Origin: Methylacidiphilales bacterium
Lineage (GTDB): Bacteria; Verrucomicrobiota; Verrucomicrobiia; Methylacidiphilales; UBA1321
Reading direction: 5' to 3'
Assembly: GCA_021272165.1 (NCBI GenBank)
Contig: JAJSLK010000015.1
Span: forward strand, 48,857-112,856
DNA length: 64,000 nt
Part shown: in pieces, positions 22,892 through 32,782 of the stretch
How the letters are laid out: each line of letters begins with the position of its first letter
Position numbering within the stretch: the stretch's first letter is position 1
The notes under the pieces: model-generated
The model's database searches: none
Told to the model about the DNA's origin: nothing
Seen by the model: the letters and a program-made list of their open reading frames with translations, nothing else
Position numbers and translations under genes: made by a program

Positions 22892-24265
22892 CTAAGCCTG
22901 CTGGACCGCCTGGACCAGTTTCGCGAGGGTCCCCTTGGCATCGCCATAGAGAAGCCCGCAGTTTTCCATGAAAAAGAGGGGATTTTCGAGGCCGGAAAAA
23001 CCTTTTCCCTTGCCCCGCTTAAGCACCACGACCGATTTTGACCGATCCACTTCCAGGATAGGCATCCCGGCGATGGAACTGGAAGGGTTGTCGCGGGCAT
23101 CGGGGTTGACCACATCGTTGGCGCCGATGACGACCGAGACGTCGGTATGGGGGAAGTCGGGATTGATCTGCTCCAACTCGTAAAGCTGCGAGTAGGGCAC
23201 GTTCGCCTCAGCTAACAACACGTTCATGTGGCCCGGCATCCGTCCCGCGACCGGATGGACGGCAAACTTCACCGTCACGCCCCGTTTTTCGAGCGTTTCG
23301 GACAATTCATGCACTACATGCTGCGCCTGCGCCGTGGCCATGCCATAACCGGGCACGAAAACGACCTGCCGCGCATAAGCAAGCTGGGTGGCGACGTCTT
23401 CCAGGTTCAGCTCGCGCATCTCGCCCGTCCGCTCCGTCGCGACCGATTCCGAAACGCTGCCAAACGCGCCGAAGAGGACGTTGGTGATGGAACGGTTCAT
23501 CGCCTTGCACATGAGCACCGAAAGCATAAAGCCCGAAAAGCCGTTGAGCGTGCCGGCGATGATCAGCACGTTGTTGGAAATGGCGAAACCCGTCGCGGCC
23601 GCCGCCAGACCAGCGTACGAATTCAAAAGCGACATGACCACCGGCATATCGGCGGCGGCGATGGGCAGCACCAACATGAGGCCAAAGATGAACGCGATGG
23701 TCAGCATCACGTAAAATGCGACCGTCGCGCCCGGCACGGCCAGGATGTAGATGAAGGCGGCCAGCGCGACAAAGAGCAGGGTGAAATTGAAAACATTCTG
23801 GCCCTTGAAAGTCAGCGGCACGCCGGGCATGAGCCCCTGCAACTTGGCCGCGGCGACAAGACTACCCGTCGTCGTAAGCGAACCGAGCAGCACCTCGAAA
23901 TTGATCGCCACCATCTTCAGGCCGGTGAGCTCAACGCCGTGCCGGTGGAATTCCGCAATGCCGACGAGCGAGGCGGCGAAGGCGCCAAAGGCATGCGAGA
24001 GCGCCGTCTGCTGCGGCAGCGCGGTCATCGGCACGAAATGGGCGATGGCCCCGCCGATCAGGCTGCCAATGATCAGGCCGACCACGATCCATTCGTAACT
24101 GATGATTTGCTTTTGCAGCAGTGTGCCGACGATGGCCAGGAGCATCCCGACCTGCGCCATCTTCATCCCGCGCCGCGCCGATTCGGGATGGCTCAGTCCC
24201 TTCATCCCCAGGATAAAGAGCACCGAGGCGGCCAGGTAACTGAACTCGATGAAGTCGTGCTCCAT
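22892..24265 (-). CDS. pntB: NAD(P) transhydrogenase subunit beta
   Basis: The 457-residue protein has an N-terminal membrane domain with about nine hydrophobic segments and a C-terminal NADP-binding dIII domain marked by FVPGYGMATAQAQH, GANDVVNPDARD and KRGKGKGFSGLENPLFF. It couples proton movement to hydride transfer between NADH and NADP. The ATG at 24265 (MEHDFIEFSYLAAS) is chosen because the upstream part of the track ORF overlaps pntA2. It lies 1 bp after pntA2. Confidence 0.95.
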   Translation of the reverse strand: MEHDFIEFSYLAASVLFILGMKGLSHPESARRGMKMAQVGMLLAIVGTLLQKQIISYEWIVVGLIIGSLIGGAIAHFVPMTALPQQTALSHAFGAFAASLVGIAEFHRHGVELTGLKMVAINFEVLLGSLTTTGSLVAAAKLQGLMPGVPLTFKGQNVFNFTLLFVALAAFIYILAVPGATVAFYVMLTIAFIFGLMLVLPIAAADMPVVMSLLNSYAGLAAAATGFAISNNVLIIAGTLNGFSGFMLSVLMCKAMNRSITNVLFGAFGSVSESVATERTGEMRELNLEDVATQLAYARQVVFVPGYGMATAQAQHVVHELSETLEKRGVTVKFAVHPVAGRMPGHMNVLLAEANVPYSQLYELEQINPDFPHTDVSVVIGANDVVNPDARDNPSSSIAGMPILEVDRSKSVVVLKRGKGKGFSGLENPLFFMENCGLLYGDAKGTLAKLVQAVQQA

Positions 24266-24266
24266 C

Positions 24267-24575
24267 CTATTCCTTTTCCTTCCTGGGCGCTTCCTTGCGC
24301 CGGAAAAAACTGAGCATCCGTTCCGTGATCCAGAAGCCGCCGACCACATTGATCGTGGCGCAAATCACCGCGATCAGGCCCAGCACCGTGCTGACCGTGT
24401 CCTCATGCGCCCCGGCCGTGACCAGCGAACCGACGAGCGTAATACCCGAAAGCGCGTTGGTCGCCGACATGAGCGGCGTATGGAGCAGCGGCGGCACGCG
24501 CGAGATGACGACATAGCCAAGAAATCCGGCCAGGGTGAAAATATAAAGGCAGGCGATGAAAGAATCGGCGTTCAT
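24267..24575 (-). CDS. pntA2: NAD(P) transhydrogenase alpha subunit, membrane part
   Basis: The 102-residue protein has three to four hydrophobic segments (FIACLYIFTLAGFLGYVVI, ALSGITLVGSLV, TVLGLIAVICATINVVGGF) and a basic tail RRKEAPRKEKE. This matches the separate C-terminal domain of split PntA. The ATG at 24575 overlaps the pntA1 stop by 4 bp. A three-gene pntA1/A2/B arrangement is common outside enterobacteria. Confidence 0.9.
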   Translation of the reverse strand: MNADSFIACLYIFTLAGFLGYVVISRVPPLLHTPLMSATNALSGITLVGSLVTAGAHEDTVSTVLGLIAVICATINVVGGFWITERMLSFFRRKEAPRKEKE

Positions 24576-25723
24576 GAGTTTGTCGGGGTTGATTCGATCG
24601 ATTGGCGAAGCCGTTCGTGACAGATGACCCCGCCGTGCGTGACGAGGCATTCCTTGAGAATGTCATTGGCCGGGTCGAGTTTGAATGACTGGCTTTCTCT
24701 GTCCCAGAAATGACTGACGAGATGGCCGAGATTGTTCGAGTACATCTCGCTCGCGGTCCGGGCGCTGAATCCGGCGAGATTTCCATGGCCGAGTACCTTC
24801 ACATCGTTGACCACGACTTCCTCGTTCAGCCGGGAACACTCCACATTTCCGCCCGTCTCGATGGCCATGTCGACCACGACGCTGCCGGGCTTCATTTTCT
24901 CGACCATCGCGGTCGTGAGGATGCGCGGGGCCTTGCGGCCAAAGACCTGCGCCGTGGTCACGACCAGGTCGGCCTGCGCGCAATGCTCGGCCATCACTTC
25001 CCGTTGCTTGTCGAGCTGCGCGGCAGTCAGTTCCCTGGCATAACCCTGCGCCGTCTGGCCGGTCTCGCCGAGATCGACTTTAACGAATTTCGCTCCGAGC
25101 GATTTGACCTGTTCCTCCACCGCCGGTCGCGTGTCGAAGGCTTCCACCACCGCGCCCAACCGCCGCGCGGTCGCGATGGCCTGCAGCCCCGCCACACCGG
25201 CGCCGATAATGAAAACCTTTGCGGGCGGGATCGTCCCCGACGGCGTGTTCATCATCGGAAAAAGGCGGTTGAGCCGCGCCGCGCCGAGCACCACGGCGAC
25301 GTACCCGGCAATGTTGGCCTGGGAACTGAGCGCGTCCATCCGCTGGCAGATCGTCGAGCGCGGAATCATCTCCATGCAGATCGCGCTGGCACCCGCCTTC
25401 GCCAACTGCCGGATCAGCCCCGGCTCGTTGAACGGATCAAGATAGCTGATGTGGATGCAGCCCGGTTTCAGCGCGCCGATGTCCTCCGGCGAAGGCTTGC
25501 CCAGTCGCAGCACCACGCTTGCCCCAGCCAGTCCCGATTTGCGGTCGGCGGCAATAGCCGCACCCGCGGCGGCATAGTCACCGTCGGAAATGAAAATCGT
25601 GCGGCCCAGGCCGGGCTCAACGGCGATCTGCGCGCCGAGGCCTTTCAATTTGGCGACGGTCGCCGGGACGAGCGCGGCTCGCCTCTCGTGGGTATTCGTT
25701 TCCCCGGCAACAAAGATCAGCAT
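24572..25723 (-). CDS. pntA1: NAD(P) transhydrogenase alpha subunit, NAD-binding part
   Basis: The 383-residue dI domain resembles alanine dehydrogenase: EPGLGRTIFISDGDY, the RQLAKAGASAICMEMIPR segment, the nucleotide fold KVFIIGAGVAGLQAIATARRLGA and GSVVVDMAIETGGN. It binds NAD(H) and exchanges hydride with PntB dIII. It begins the pnt operon, 22 bp beyond the end of the nickel permease gene in the same direction, so the permease, pnt and hox genes may share control. Confidence 0.94.
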   Translation of the reverse strand: MLIFVAGETNTHERRAALVPATVAKLKGLGAQIAVEPGLGRTIFISDGDYAAAGAAIAADRKSGLAGASVVLRLGKPSPEDIGALKPGCIHISYLDPFNEPGLIRQLAKAGASAICMEMIPRSTICQRMDALSSQANIAGYVAVVLGAARLNRLFPMMNTPSGTIPPAKVFIIGAGVAGLQAIATARRLGAVVEAFDTRPAVEEQVKSLGAKFVKVDLGETGQTAQGYARELTAAQLDKQREVMAEHCAQADLVVTTAQVFGRKAPRILTTAMVEKMKPGSVVVDMAIETGGNVECSRLNEEVVVNDVKVLGHGNLAGFSARTASEMYSNNLGHLVSHFWDRESQSFKLDPANDILKECLVTHGGVICHERLRQSIESTPTNS

Positions 25724-25745
25724 GATGTGAGACCGCCTTCAATGT

Positions 25746-26759
25746 TCAGATTTTAACCTCAATTTCATCGTATCGATTTAGCCGATAAATGGCCAGTGAC
25801 GCAATCCAGCTAAACACAAAAACACCGATAATCACGAACCCAAGCAGGCCGAAATTGTCATTCAAGACACCGATGGCGTCCCATAGCCTGCCCTGGAGCT
25901 TAAATTGGTCGCCGATCAACCCCAGCGCCTCGATCCCGCCGATGATCGCCGCGATCAGCACCGAAACAAACGTGATCGTCATGTTGTAGTAGAGCTTCCG
26001 GATCGGCTTCACGAAGGCCCAGCCATAGGCGCCCAGCATCAGGATGCCGTCCGTGGCATCGATCAGCGCCATGCCCGCGGCAAAAAGCGCCGGAAAAACC
26101 AGGATCGACCAGATTGGCAACCCCTTCGACGCCGCCGTGGCCGAGATCCCCAGCAGCCCCACCTCCGTCGCCGTGTCGAACCCGAGTCCAAAAAGAAAAC
26201 CGAGCAGGTACATGTGCCAGCTCCGGTTGATGAGCCGGAACAGGAAACGGAAGAACCGGCCGAAAAATCCGCGTTGGGAAAGGATCAGATCCATGTCCTC
26301 ATCGACATAGGCGCCTCCGTTGCGTACGACCTGAAACGTGCGAAAAACCGACAGGAGGATCAGCAGATTAGCCGCGGCTATGGCCAACAGAAAGAAAGCC
26401 GAAATACCCGTCCCGATCATCCCGAAACTCTCCAGCGACCCAAACCGGTCCTTGATCGCGACCGAAGTCAGCGCAATGGCCACTGAAAGTCCGAAAACAA
26501 TCGTCGAATGCCCCAGAGAAAAATAGGTCCCCACGCCCACTGGCCTCTGCCCCTGCTGCATCAGCTTCCGCGTCACATTATCGATCGCCGCAATATGGTC
26601 CGCATCGACCGCGTGCCGCAGCCCGAACGTATAAGCCAGCAATGCCGTCCCCAGCAGCACGGGATAGCCGTGAAAACAATGGATGGCCCAGATCCATGCG
26701 GCGGCATTCGCGCCCAGCAACAACATAAAACTGCCGATGATCCGGCTTTTCAATCCCAT
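25746..26759 (-). CDS. NiCoT-family nickel/cobalt permease
   Basis: The 337-residue integral membrane protein has about eight hydrophobic segments and the family signature LRHAVDADHIAAIDN in the second segment, plus YFSLGHSTIVF and LGFDTATEVGLL. It is likely high-affinity nickel uptake (NixA/HoxN class) for the adjacent NiFe hydrogenase. Cobalt cannot be excluded, because a B12-binding enzyme is encoded next door. The start at 26759 (MGLKSRIIGSF) precedes the first membrane segment. The track's extra 31 codons are polar and not family-like. Confidence 0.92.
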   Translation of the reverse strand: MGLKSRIIGSFMLLLGANAAAWIWAIHCFHGYPVLLGTALLAYTFGLRHAVDADHIAAIDNVTRKLMQQGQRPVGVGTYFSLGHSTIVFGLSVAIALTSVAIKDRFGSLESFGMIGTGISAFFLLAIAAANLLILLSVFRTFQVVRNGGAYVDEDMDLILSQRGFFGRFFRFLFRLINRSWHMYLLGFLFGLGFDTATEVGLLGISATAASKGLPIWSILVFPALFAAGMALIDATDGILMLGAYGWAFVKPIRKLYYNMTITFVSVLIAAIIGGIEALGLIGDQFKLQGRLWDAIGVLNDNFGLLGFVIIGVFVFSWIASLAIYRLNRYDEIEVKI

Positions 26760-26861
26760 ATCGTTCAATCCTTTGATCGACGGTAGGTGAGCCTGGGAAC
26801 TGCCACTACACGGCGGTTGTCTATTTATGGCCGGTTCTTGGCCATCACTCATTCGGCCCCA

Positions 26862-28343
26862 CTAATCCCGGACCTGGGGAGCGCAAACTCGCCGGAAATG
26901 GACACCATAGATAGCCAGGCAAACCGTATGCGGCAGTAGTGTCGGCCGAACAAAAAGCGTCCAAATAAGAAGTTTCCAATAATGGAGTCGTTCACGGCCC
27001 AGGATGCCGATGGTCAGGATTGAGCGGACAAACGCGCCCAGCCGCCGCAGGCTCAGGCTTTCCTGCACCTTGGGCCGGCGATATTCGCTCAGGAAGGTTT
27101 TTAGCCGCGCGTAGTAATTCTTCGGCGAGTAAATCGCGTCGAGGATTTTCTGGTAACCGGCCGCGAGCATCTTCTCGTCCATCAGCGGCACGATATTGGT
27201 TGTGCCGTCGACATTGTCACCCGAGGTGTCACCGCGCAGTCGCCCCGCGTTTTTCATCCGATCGTAAAGCTCCGTGCCCTGAATGGCCTGCAATAGGCCG
27301 ACCATCGCCACGACAATGCCGCTCTTTTGGATGAAATCGATCTGCCGCTGGAAAATGGCCGGCGTATCGCTGTCGAAGCCAACGATGAACCCGGCCTGCA
27401 CCTCCAGACCCGCCCGCTGGATCTTCTTGATGTCCGCGATCAGGTCGCGCCGCGTGTTCTGCTTCTTGTGGCACTCGGCCAGCGAAGTCTCGCTCGGGGT
27501 CTCGATGCCGATGAAAACCGAGTCAAATCCGGCTTCGCGCATCATGTCCATCAGGTCGGGATTGTCCGAAAGATTGATCGATGCCTGGGTCAGGAACGGC
27601 ATCCGCCCCGTCCGGTTCTGCCAATCGATCAGTGGCGGCAGCAAGTCCTTCACCAACTGGCTCTTGTTCCCGATGAGATTGTCATCGACGAAGAAAACCT
27701 TCCCCTGCCAGCCCAGTTCGTGCAGGCGATCAAGCTCGGCCAATACCTGTTGCGAGGTCTTGACCCGGGGTCGATGCCCAAAAAGAGCCGTCACGTTACA
27801 GAATTCGCACTGGAAGGGGCACCCACGCGAGTACTGCAGGCTCATCGTCGCGTACTTCCGCACCTTGGCCAGCTTCCAGAGCGGCGCCGGGGTCTTCGTC
27901 ACATCGGCGAATTCCGCCGATTCGTAAATCGGCTTCGGCACACCGTGGGCCAGATCATCCAGGAACCGAGGCAACGTGATCTCCGCTTCGTTCAGAACGA
28001 AGTGGGTCACGCCGCTGAAATTCTCGCGCTCCGTCGTAAAAAGCGGACCACCTGCAACCACCGGCACTCCTGCCGCGTTGCAACGGGCAATCACCTCACG
28101 CGCGGATTCCCGCTGGACCGTCATGCCGCTGAGAAAAACGTAATCGGCCCATTTCAGGTCGCGTTCTTTCAAGCCTTCAATGTTCATATCGACCAGCCGC
28201 TTCGGCCATGCCTCGGGCAGAAGCGATGCCACCGTCAGCAGTCCCAATGGCGGGAAAGCCGCATGCTTGCCGATGAATTTCAGGGCGTGCTTGAAACTCC
28301 AGAAGGTTTCCGGAATGCGGGGATAAACGAGAAGAATATTCAT
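26862..28343 (-). CDS. B12-binding radical SAM protein (DUF4070/HpnR-like)
   Basis: This protein of about 493 residues has an N-terminal cobalamin-binding-like domain (NILLVYPRIPETFWSFKHAL, PPLGLLTVASLLP). The radical SAM core carries SRGCPFQCEFC near residue 190, then GFIVGFDSDTPAIF, and the C-terminal region YARLKTFLSEYRRP is typical of the DUF4070 subfamily. That group includes hopanoid methylases HpnP/HpnR and other class B methyltransferases. The exact substrate is unknown. No hopanoid genes are in the window. The start could also be 28358, with MNILLVYP preferred. Confidence 0.8.
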   Translation of the reverse strand: MNILLVYPRIPETFWSFKHALKFIGKHAAFPPLGLLTVASLLPEAWPKRLVDMNIEGLKERDLKWADYVFLSGMTVQRESAREVIARCNAAGVPVVAGGPLFTTERENFSGVTHFVLNEAEITLPRFLDDLAHGVPKPIYESAEFADVTKTPAPLWKLAKVRKYATMSLQYSRGCPFQCEFCNVTALFGHRPRVKTSQQVLAELDRLHELGWQGKVFFVDDNLIGNKSQLVKDLLPPLIDWQNRTGRMPFLTQASINLSDNPDLMDMMREAGFDSVFIGIETPSETSLAECHKKQNTRRDLIADIKKIQRAGLEVQAGFIVGFDSDTPAIFQRQIDFIQKSGIVVAMVGLLQAIQGTELYDRMKNAGRLRGDTSGDNVDGTTNIVPLMDEKMLAAGYQKILDAIYSPKNYYARLKTFLSEYRRPKVQESLSLRRLGAFVRSILTIGILGRERLHYWKLLIWTLFVRPTLLPHTVCLAIYGVHFRRVCAPQVRD

Positions 28344-28482
28344 GCGATGGGCCATCAACGCGGTTTCCGCGTCCTATGATCTTAGCCCGGTCGGGCACAA
28401 CCTGCGCATGATTCCGTTACGCGGTTTTTGCCCAATATCCAACCAATGTTGCTGTCGACTCTGATGGGTTTAGATTGTTCCC

Positions 28483-28998
28483 ATGACTGATCAGAAGCCT
28501 GAAACCCTGTTGCTCCAGAGAAACGACTGGGTGCCCAACAACCCGGTTCTTCCGGTGTTGCTTTATCGTAAAGCGGTGACACCGGCGCACGGCGATGAAA
28601 CCGCTTCGGCCCTCGAAGAGCTTTTTGATCAGAACGGATGGCCAGCCCAATGGCGCAACGGCGTTTATCCCTATCACCATTATCATTCTACGGCGCATGA
28701 AGTCCTCGGCTTTGCCGCCGGGACCGCTCGCCTGATGCTGGGTGGGCCGGATGGCACCGAAATTACCGTGCATCCCGGCGATGTCGCCCTGCTTCCCGCC
28801 GGCACAGGACATTGCAAGCTCGAAGCGAGCCCCGATTTTCTCGTGGTAGGCGGTTATCCGCCCGACCAGGACTGGGACGTTTGCCGCCAGGCGCCCAGTG
28901 ACGCGATGCTGCAGCGCATCGTCCGGGTGCCGTTTCCCGATACCACTCCGGTCACCGGAAAATCGCCGCCCCTGAGCGATTTCTGGAAGGAACCATAA
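28483..28998 (+). CDS. cupin-domain protein
   Basis: The 171-residue single-domain cupin (YjlB-like) has [19 protein letters not shown] with a three-histidine/glutamate metal site, the [13 protein letters not shown] second motif and a W-rich C-terminus. Cupins of this type have no established enzymatic role. It is transcribed rightward alone, divergent from the radical SAM gene, and ends 1 bp before the GH15 stop on the other strand. Confidence 0.82.
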   Translation: MTDQKPETLLLQRNDWVPNNPVLPVLLYRKAVTPAHGDETASALEELFDQNGWPAQWRNGVYPYHHYHSTAHEVLGFAAGTARLMLGGPDGTEITVHPGDVALLPAGTGHCKLEASPDFLVVGGYPPDQDWDVCRQAPSDAMLQRIVRVPFPDTTPVTGKSPPLSDFWKEP

Positions 28999-30810
28999 TC
29001 AGGCTGTTGCGGGCGTAAGCTGTGAGCGCTCGTCCGCCGGTCCCTCATGGTCGGAAAGATTCCGCGCCGTGTTGATGAGGCTGATGTGGGAAAAAGCCTG
29101 CGGAAAATTGCCGATCAGCCGCCCCGCCTCGACATCATATTCCTCCGACAAAAGGCCCAGCGGCGTGCAAACCTTCAGCAGCCGGTCAAAAAGCGCCCGG
29201 GCGTCCCTGTTCCGGCCGATAAGATGGAGGCAATCGACCAACCAGAACGTGCAGGGAAGAAACGCCCCCTCCCCGGGCGGCAAGCCATCTACACCAGCGG
29301 ATTCCATCGGATTATACCGTTGCACAAAGCCATCGGCCATTAACTCTTTCTCGATCAATTCGACCGTCGAGCAGACCCGCGAGTCACTCGGCGGCAGGAA
29401 ACCGACCAGTGGAATCATCAGCAAACTGGCGTCGAGGTTCTCCGAACCATAAAATTGCGTAAAGGCCTGACGCTTGAGGTTAAACCCGTGGGCGCAGACT
29501 TCGTGGTGAATTTGCTCCCGAACCTCCTGCCACCGTTCGACATCCCCTTCCAGCCCAAATTCCTCCACGGCCCGGACCGCGCGATCCATCGCGACCCAAG
29601 CCATCACCTTGGAATGAGTGAAGTGGCGCCGCGGCCCGCGAATTTCCCAGATGCCCTCGTCCGGCTTGTTCCAATTTTCCGCGACGAACTCGACCAGGTG
29701 CCGCTCGAGCCGCCAGTGGGCGGCGTCCGTGTCGATCTTCATTTTCCGGGCCAAGTACATGGCATCCATCACTTCGCCGTAAACATCCAGTTGGAACTGT
29801 TCCGAAGCGGCGTTGCCAATGCGTACCGGCGACGAATTTTCATAACCCCGCAAATGGGGCAGCAGAAGCTCCGTCAGGCGGCGCTCGCCGGCCGCTCCAT
29901 ACATAATCTGCAATTGCGATGGATCACCCGCCACGGCCCGCAGCAGCCAATTACTCCAGGCGGCCGCCTCCGCCGTGTATCCGGAATGCATCAGTGAATA
30001 GAGCGTGAACGTCGCGTCACGCAACCAGCAGAAACGGTAGTCCCAGTTACGGATGCCACCGAGCTTCTCCGGCAGCGAAGTCGTCAGGGCGGCCATGATT
30101 CCGCCCGTCGGCGCGTAGGTCAGGCCCTTGAGCGTAATCAAGGAACGCACCACAATGTCCCGCCATTTCCCGCGATAGGCGCAGTGCGAGACCCATTCCC
30201 GCCAGTAATGCTCCGTCTCCTGCAGCGAATGCTCCGCGTCGACCCGCTCCGGCGGCGGCAGATGCGCCGGGTGCCAGGTCAGCACGAATGACTTTCTCTC
30301 CCCGGCGCCGATCCGGAAATCGGCCACCGTGGAAAGGTCCTTGCCCATCGTCCGCACGGCCGAGCGCATCACCAGGGCATTCGGCCCGGCAACGGCGGTC
30401 AATCCTTCCGATGTTCGCTTCACCCACGGAACCGTCGCACCGTAATCGAACCGGACCACCAGCTTCATGTGCAGGTCGACAGTTCCATTGATGCCTTCCA
30501 CGATTCGCACCACATCACGATACCGGCCCCGCGGCGGCATGAAATCAATCACCCGCGCCGACCCGGTGCTGGTCTCAAAAGTGGTTTCCAGGATCAGCGT
30601 ATCAGGACGGTAGGCCTGCTTCCCCAGGCCGTTGCCATCCCCATCACGAGGCGCAATTCGCCAGCAACCGTTTTGATCGTTTCCTAAAAGCGCCGCGAAA
30701 CAGGCATTGGAATCGAACCGCGGCGTGCAGAGCCAGTCGATGGAACCGTTCGCTCCCACCAACGCCCCGCTGTGGGTATCGCCGATGAATCCGTAATCTT
30801 CCAGTCTCAT
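28999..30810 (-). CDS. glycoside hydrolase family 15 protein (glucoamylase/trehalase-like)
   Basis: This 603-residue protein starts MRLEDYGFIGDTHSGALVGANGSIDWLC, the usual N-terminus of bacterial GH15 proteins. It has the catalytic-region motifs IRNWDYRFCWLRDA, DIYGEVMD-like LDVYGEVMDA, PDEGIWEIRG and GLLSEEYD. GH15 members of this length hydrolyse alpha-glucosides, and several are trehalases. Downstream of treY/treZ, a trehalase or maltooligosaccharide glucohydrolase role fits. The ATG at 30810 is chosen over the track start 97 codons upstream, whose extension is not family-like. No signal peptide is seen, so it is cytosolic. Confidence 0.88.
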   Translation of the reverse strand: MRLEDYGFIGDTHSGALVGANGSIDWLCTPRFDSNACFAALLGNDQNGCWRIAPRDGDGNGLGKQAYRPDTLILETTFETSTGSARVIDFMPPRGRYRDVVRIVEGINGTVDLHMKLVVRFDYGATVPWVKRTSEGLTAVAGPNALVMRSAVRTMGKDLSTVADFRIGAGERKSFVLTWHPAHLPPPERVDAEHSLQETEHYWREWVSHCAYRGKWRDIVVRSLITLKGLTYAPTGGIMAALTTSLPEKLGGIRNWDYRFCWLRDATFTLYSLMHSGYTAEAAAWSNWLLRAVAGDPSQLQIMYGAAGERRLTELLLPHLRGYENSSPVRIGNAASEQFQLDVYGEVMDAMYLARKMKIDTDAAHWRLERHLVEFVAENWNKPDEGIWEIRGPRRHFTHSKVMAWVAMDRAVRAVEEFGLEGDVERWQEVREQIHHEVCAHGFNLKRQAFTQFYGSENLDASLLMIPLVGFLPPSDSRVCSTVELIEKELMADGFVQRYNPMESAGVDGLPPGEGAFLPCTFWLVDCLHLIGRNRDARALFDRLLKVCTPLGLLSEEYDVEAGRLIGNFPQAFSHISLINTARNLSDHEGPADERSQLTPATA

Positions 30811-30992
30811 GGCGAAGGAATCAGGCGAAAGACCGTCGGCTGCGGCCGCGCAATTTCCAAGTATCGTTGATCGCCCGGCTCGGGCTGCTCCTGGAAAAAT
30901 TTCTGTCGCCAGCAGGGCAGGCGGTAATAGGTCAATGAAGAGGGCGGGTGGTTCGCGGCAACCGGTGGATGATGTGACGTATTTATCGGCAT
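30807..30992 (-). CDS. possible 61-aa ORF bridging treZ and the GH15 gene
   Basis: The ORF begins inside the last codons of treZ (ATG at 30992) and its TGA overlaps the GH15 ATG as ATGA (30807-30810), filling an otherwise 172-bp gap. The peptide is rich in Pro, His and Gln and has no recognised domain. The exact overlaps at both ends suggest it may be translated to couple treZ and GH15 expression, but chance is not excluded. Confidence 0.35.
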   Translation of the reverse strand: MPINTSHHPPVAANHPPSSLTYYRLPCWRQKFFQEQPEPGDQRYLEIARPQPTVFRLIPSP

Positions 30993-32782
30993 AAGGTTCC
31001 CACCATGGTTTCGGGCCCCTTCCCAGAATCGTTTCCAAACCGAGCCTCGCTCGAGCGCAGAATCGTCTCGCCCGGGATCGCAGCCATTTCCCGGCGGTCA
31101 AGCGCCAGCGTCACTTTGACCAGCCGACTCGACAAATCATAGGTGAGGCTGAGTTGCGTCGAATCGAAATCGACCCGCCACGATTTGCGGTCTGGATTTT
31201 TGTTTCCAAAAAAGTCACACCGCTTTTTCAGGCCTTCGCGATAAAGGGCCAAAACTCCGGCGTATGGCGGCTTGTCCAACTCGTCCCAGCGAAGCTTCGA
31301 ATCGCGGAAAGTTGACTCCGCCTGGCAATCTGGAATCGGCCGGCCATGTTCTTGGGCGTCAAATTGAAACTCCTTTTTTCTGCCTTCGGAAACGAGTGGA
31401 CCGAAATCGCCGGGATGATCCGTAAAATAGAGAAAGGGCGTGCTGGCCGCCCATTCCTGACCCATGAAAAGCAGCGGTGTATATGGAACAAAACAGAAGA
31501 AAAGCGAAAGCGCCCGATAAGCCTCCAGTGAGATCGACTGATGCAGCCGCTCCCCAAATGCGCGGTTGCCCACCTGGTCGTGGTTCGACATGCAATAGAT
31601 AAATTGTTCCGGCGGGAGATGGTTGCAGGCCGAACCCCGGGGCTGTTCGAGTTTCGGATGATTCTGCCCGCGAAAATACCAGCCGTGCCGCAACGTGTCG
31701 GCGATTTCCTCCGCCGAACCCGTGAAACGGCCAAGATAAGAATGACTTTCTCGCGTCTGCGAAATGCGAAAGGTGTGATGAAAATCGTCCGCCCACATCG
31801 CATCCAATTCCCATCCGCCCTTGGTCAAGGGCTTGAGAAGCTCCGCGCTGTTGCGGTCATCCTCCGCCGTCGCAAATGCGCCATGGGCATGAATCAGCTC
31901 CGAAGCCAGCATTAGCCAATGCTTTTCCGATTCATCCCGAATTGCATGGGTCGCATCGAATCGGAATCCGTCGATGCAAAATTCCCGCAGCCAATAGTCA
32001 AGATTCTGCAACAGGAGATGCCGCACCGGCGCCGAATGCTTCCCGTGCAAATTGTAGCTCTTTCCCCATGCACCCGTGTTTTCCGGATGCGAAAGGAATC
32101 CCGAATAGGCATCCGTCGGATCGCCCACTGCGCCGATATGGTTATAAACGACATCGAGCATCACCGCGAGGCCATGCGCATGACATGCATCGACCAGAGC
32201 CCGCAGGTCATCCGGATGACCGTAAGCGTGATAGGGAGCGAAGAGCAGGGTCCCGTCGTAGCCCCAGTTCCGTTCCCCCGTACACTCGGCCACCGGCATG
32301 AGCTCGATCACCGTCACGCCCAGCTCATGCAGATAATCGAGCCGGTCGATCGCCGCGCGAAAAGTCCCGGCCTGGGTAAACGTCCCGACATGCAGCTCAT
32401 AAATTACGTGTCCCTGCCATCCCGGCCTCTTCCAGTCAATGGCCTGCCAGTGGTAGGCCTGTGGATCAATCACCATCGACAGCCCAAAGATACCCCGGGG
32501 CTGATAACGCGACGCCAAATCAGGCAGCCCGTCGCGTCCATCGATTTCGAAGCTATAAAGATCACCCGCCCGTCCTTCGACATCGACTCCGATGAAATAA
32601 CCGTGCTCGTTTTTGTGTAGCGCGAACCGGCGTGGCGAACCGTTCTCCTCTGCCTTCACCATCACTTCCACCTTCGTCCGCTCGGGCGCCCATGCCGTAT
32701 ACCGGACACCTTCCGGCACAATTTCCGCACCCAGATTACGGGTCGGCACGCCAACCAAAATGGAAAGATCGAAAGTCTTCAT
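30983..32782 (-). CDS. treZ: maltooligosyltrehalose trehalohydrolase
   Basis: The 599-residue GH13 enzyme has an N-terminal CBM48-like domain (GVRYTAWAPERTKVEVMV), then HVIYELHVGTFTQAGTF, VMLDVVYNHIG, the nucleophile strand GFRFDATHAI and FMSNHDQ-like YCMSNHDQVGN. It releases trehalose from maltooligosyl trehalose made by TreY. The ATG at 32782 overlaps the treY stop by 4 bp. The track's N-terminal ten residues come from treY sequence and are dropped. Confidence 0.95.
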   Translation of the reverse strand: MKTFDLSILVGVPTRNLGAEIVPEGVRYTAWAPERTKVEVMVKAEENGSPRRFALHKNEHGYFIGVDVEGRAGDLYSFEIDGRDGLPDLASRYQPRGIFGLSMVIDPQAYHWQAIDWKRPGWQGHVIYELHVGTFTQAGTFRAAIDRLDYLHELGVTVIELMPVAECTGERNWGYDGTLLFAPYHAYGHPDDLRALVDACHAHGLAVMLDVVYNHIGAVGDPTDAYSGFLSHPENTGAWGKSYNLHGKHSAPVRHLLLQNLDYWLREFCIDGFRFDATHAIRDESEKHWLMLASELIHAHGAFATAEDDRNSAELLKPLTKGGWELDAMWADDFHHTFRISQTRESHSYLGRFTGSAEEIADTLRHGWYFRGQNHPKLEQPRGSACNHLPPEQFIYCMSNHDQVGNRAFGERLHQSISLEAYRALSLFFCFVPYTPLLFMGQEWAASTPFLYFTDHPGDFGPLVSEGRKKEFQFDAQEHGRPIPDCQAESTFRDSKLRWDELDKPPYAGVLALYREGLKKRCDFFGNKNPDRKSWRVDFDSTQLSLTYDLSSRLVKVTLALDRREMAAIPGETILRSSEARFGNDSGKGPETMVGTLCR

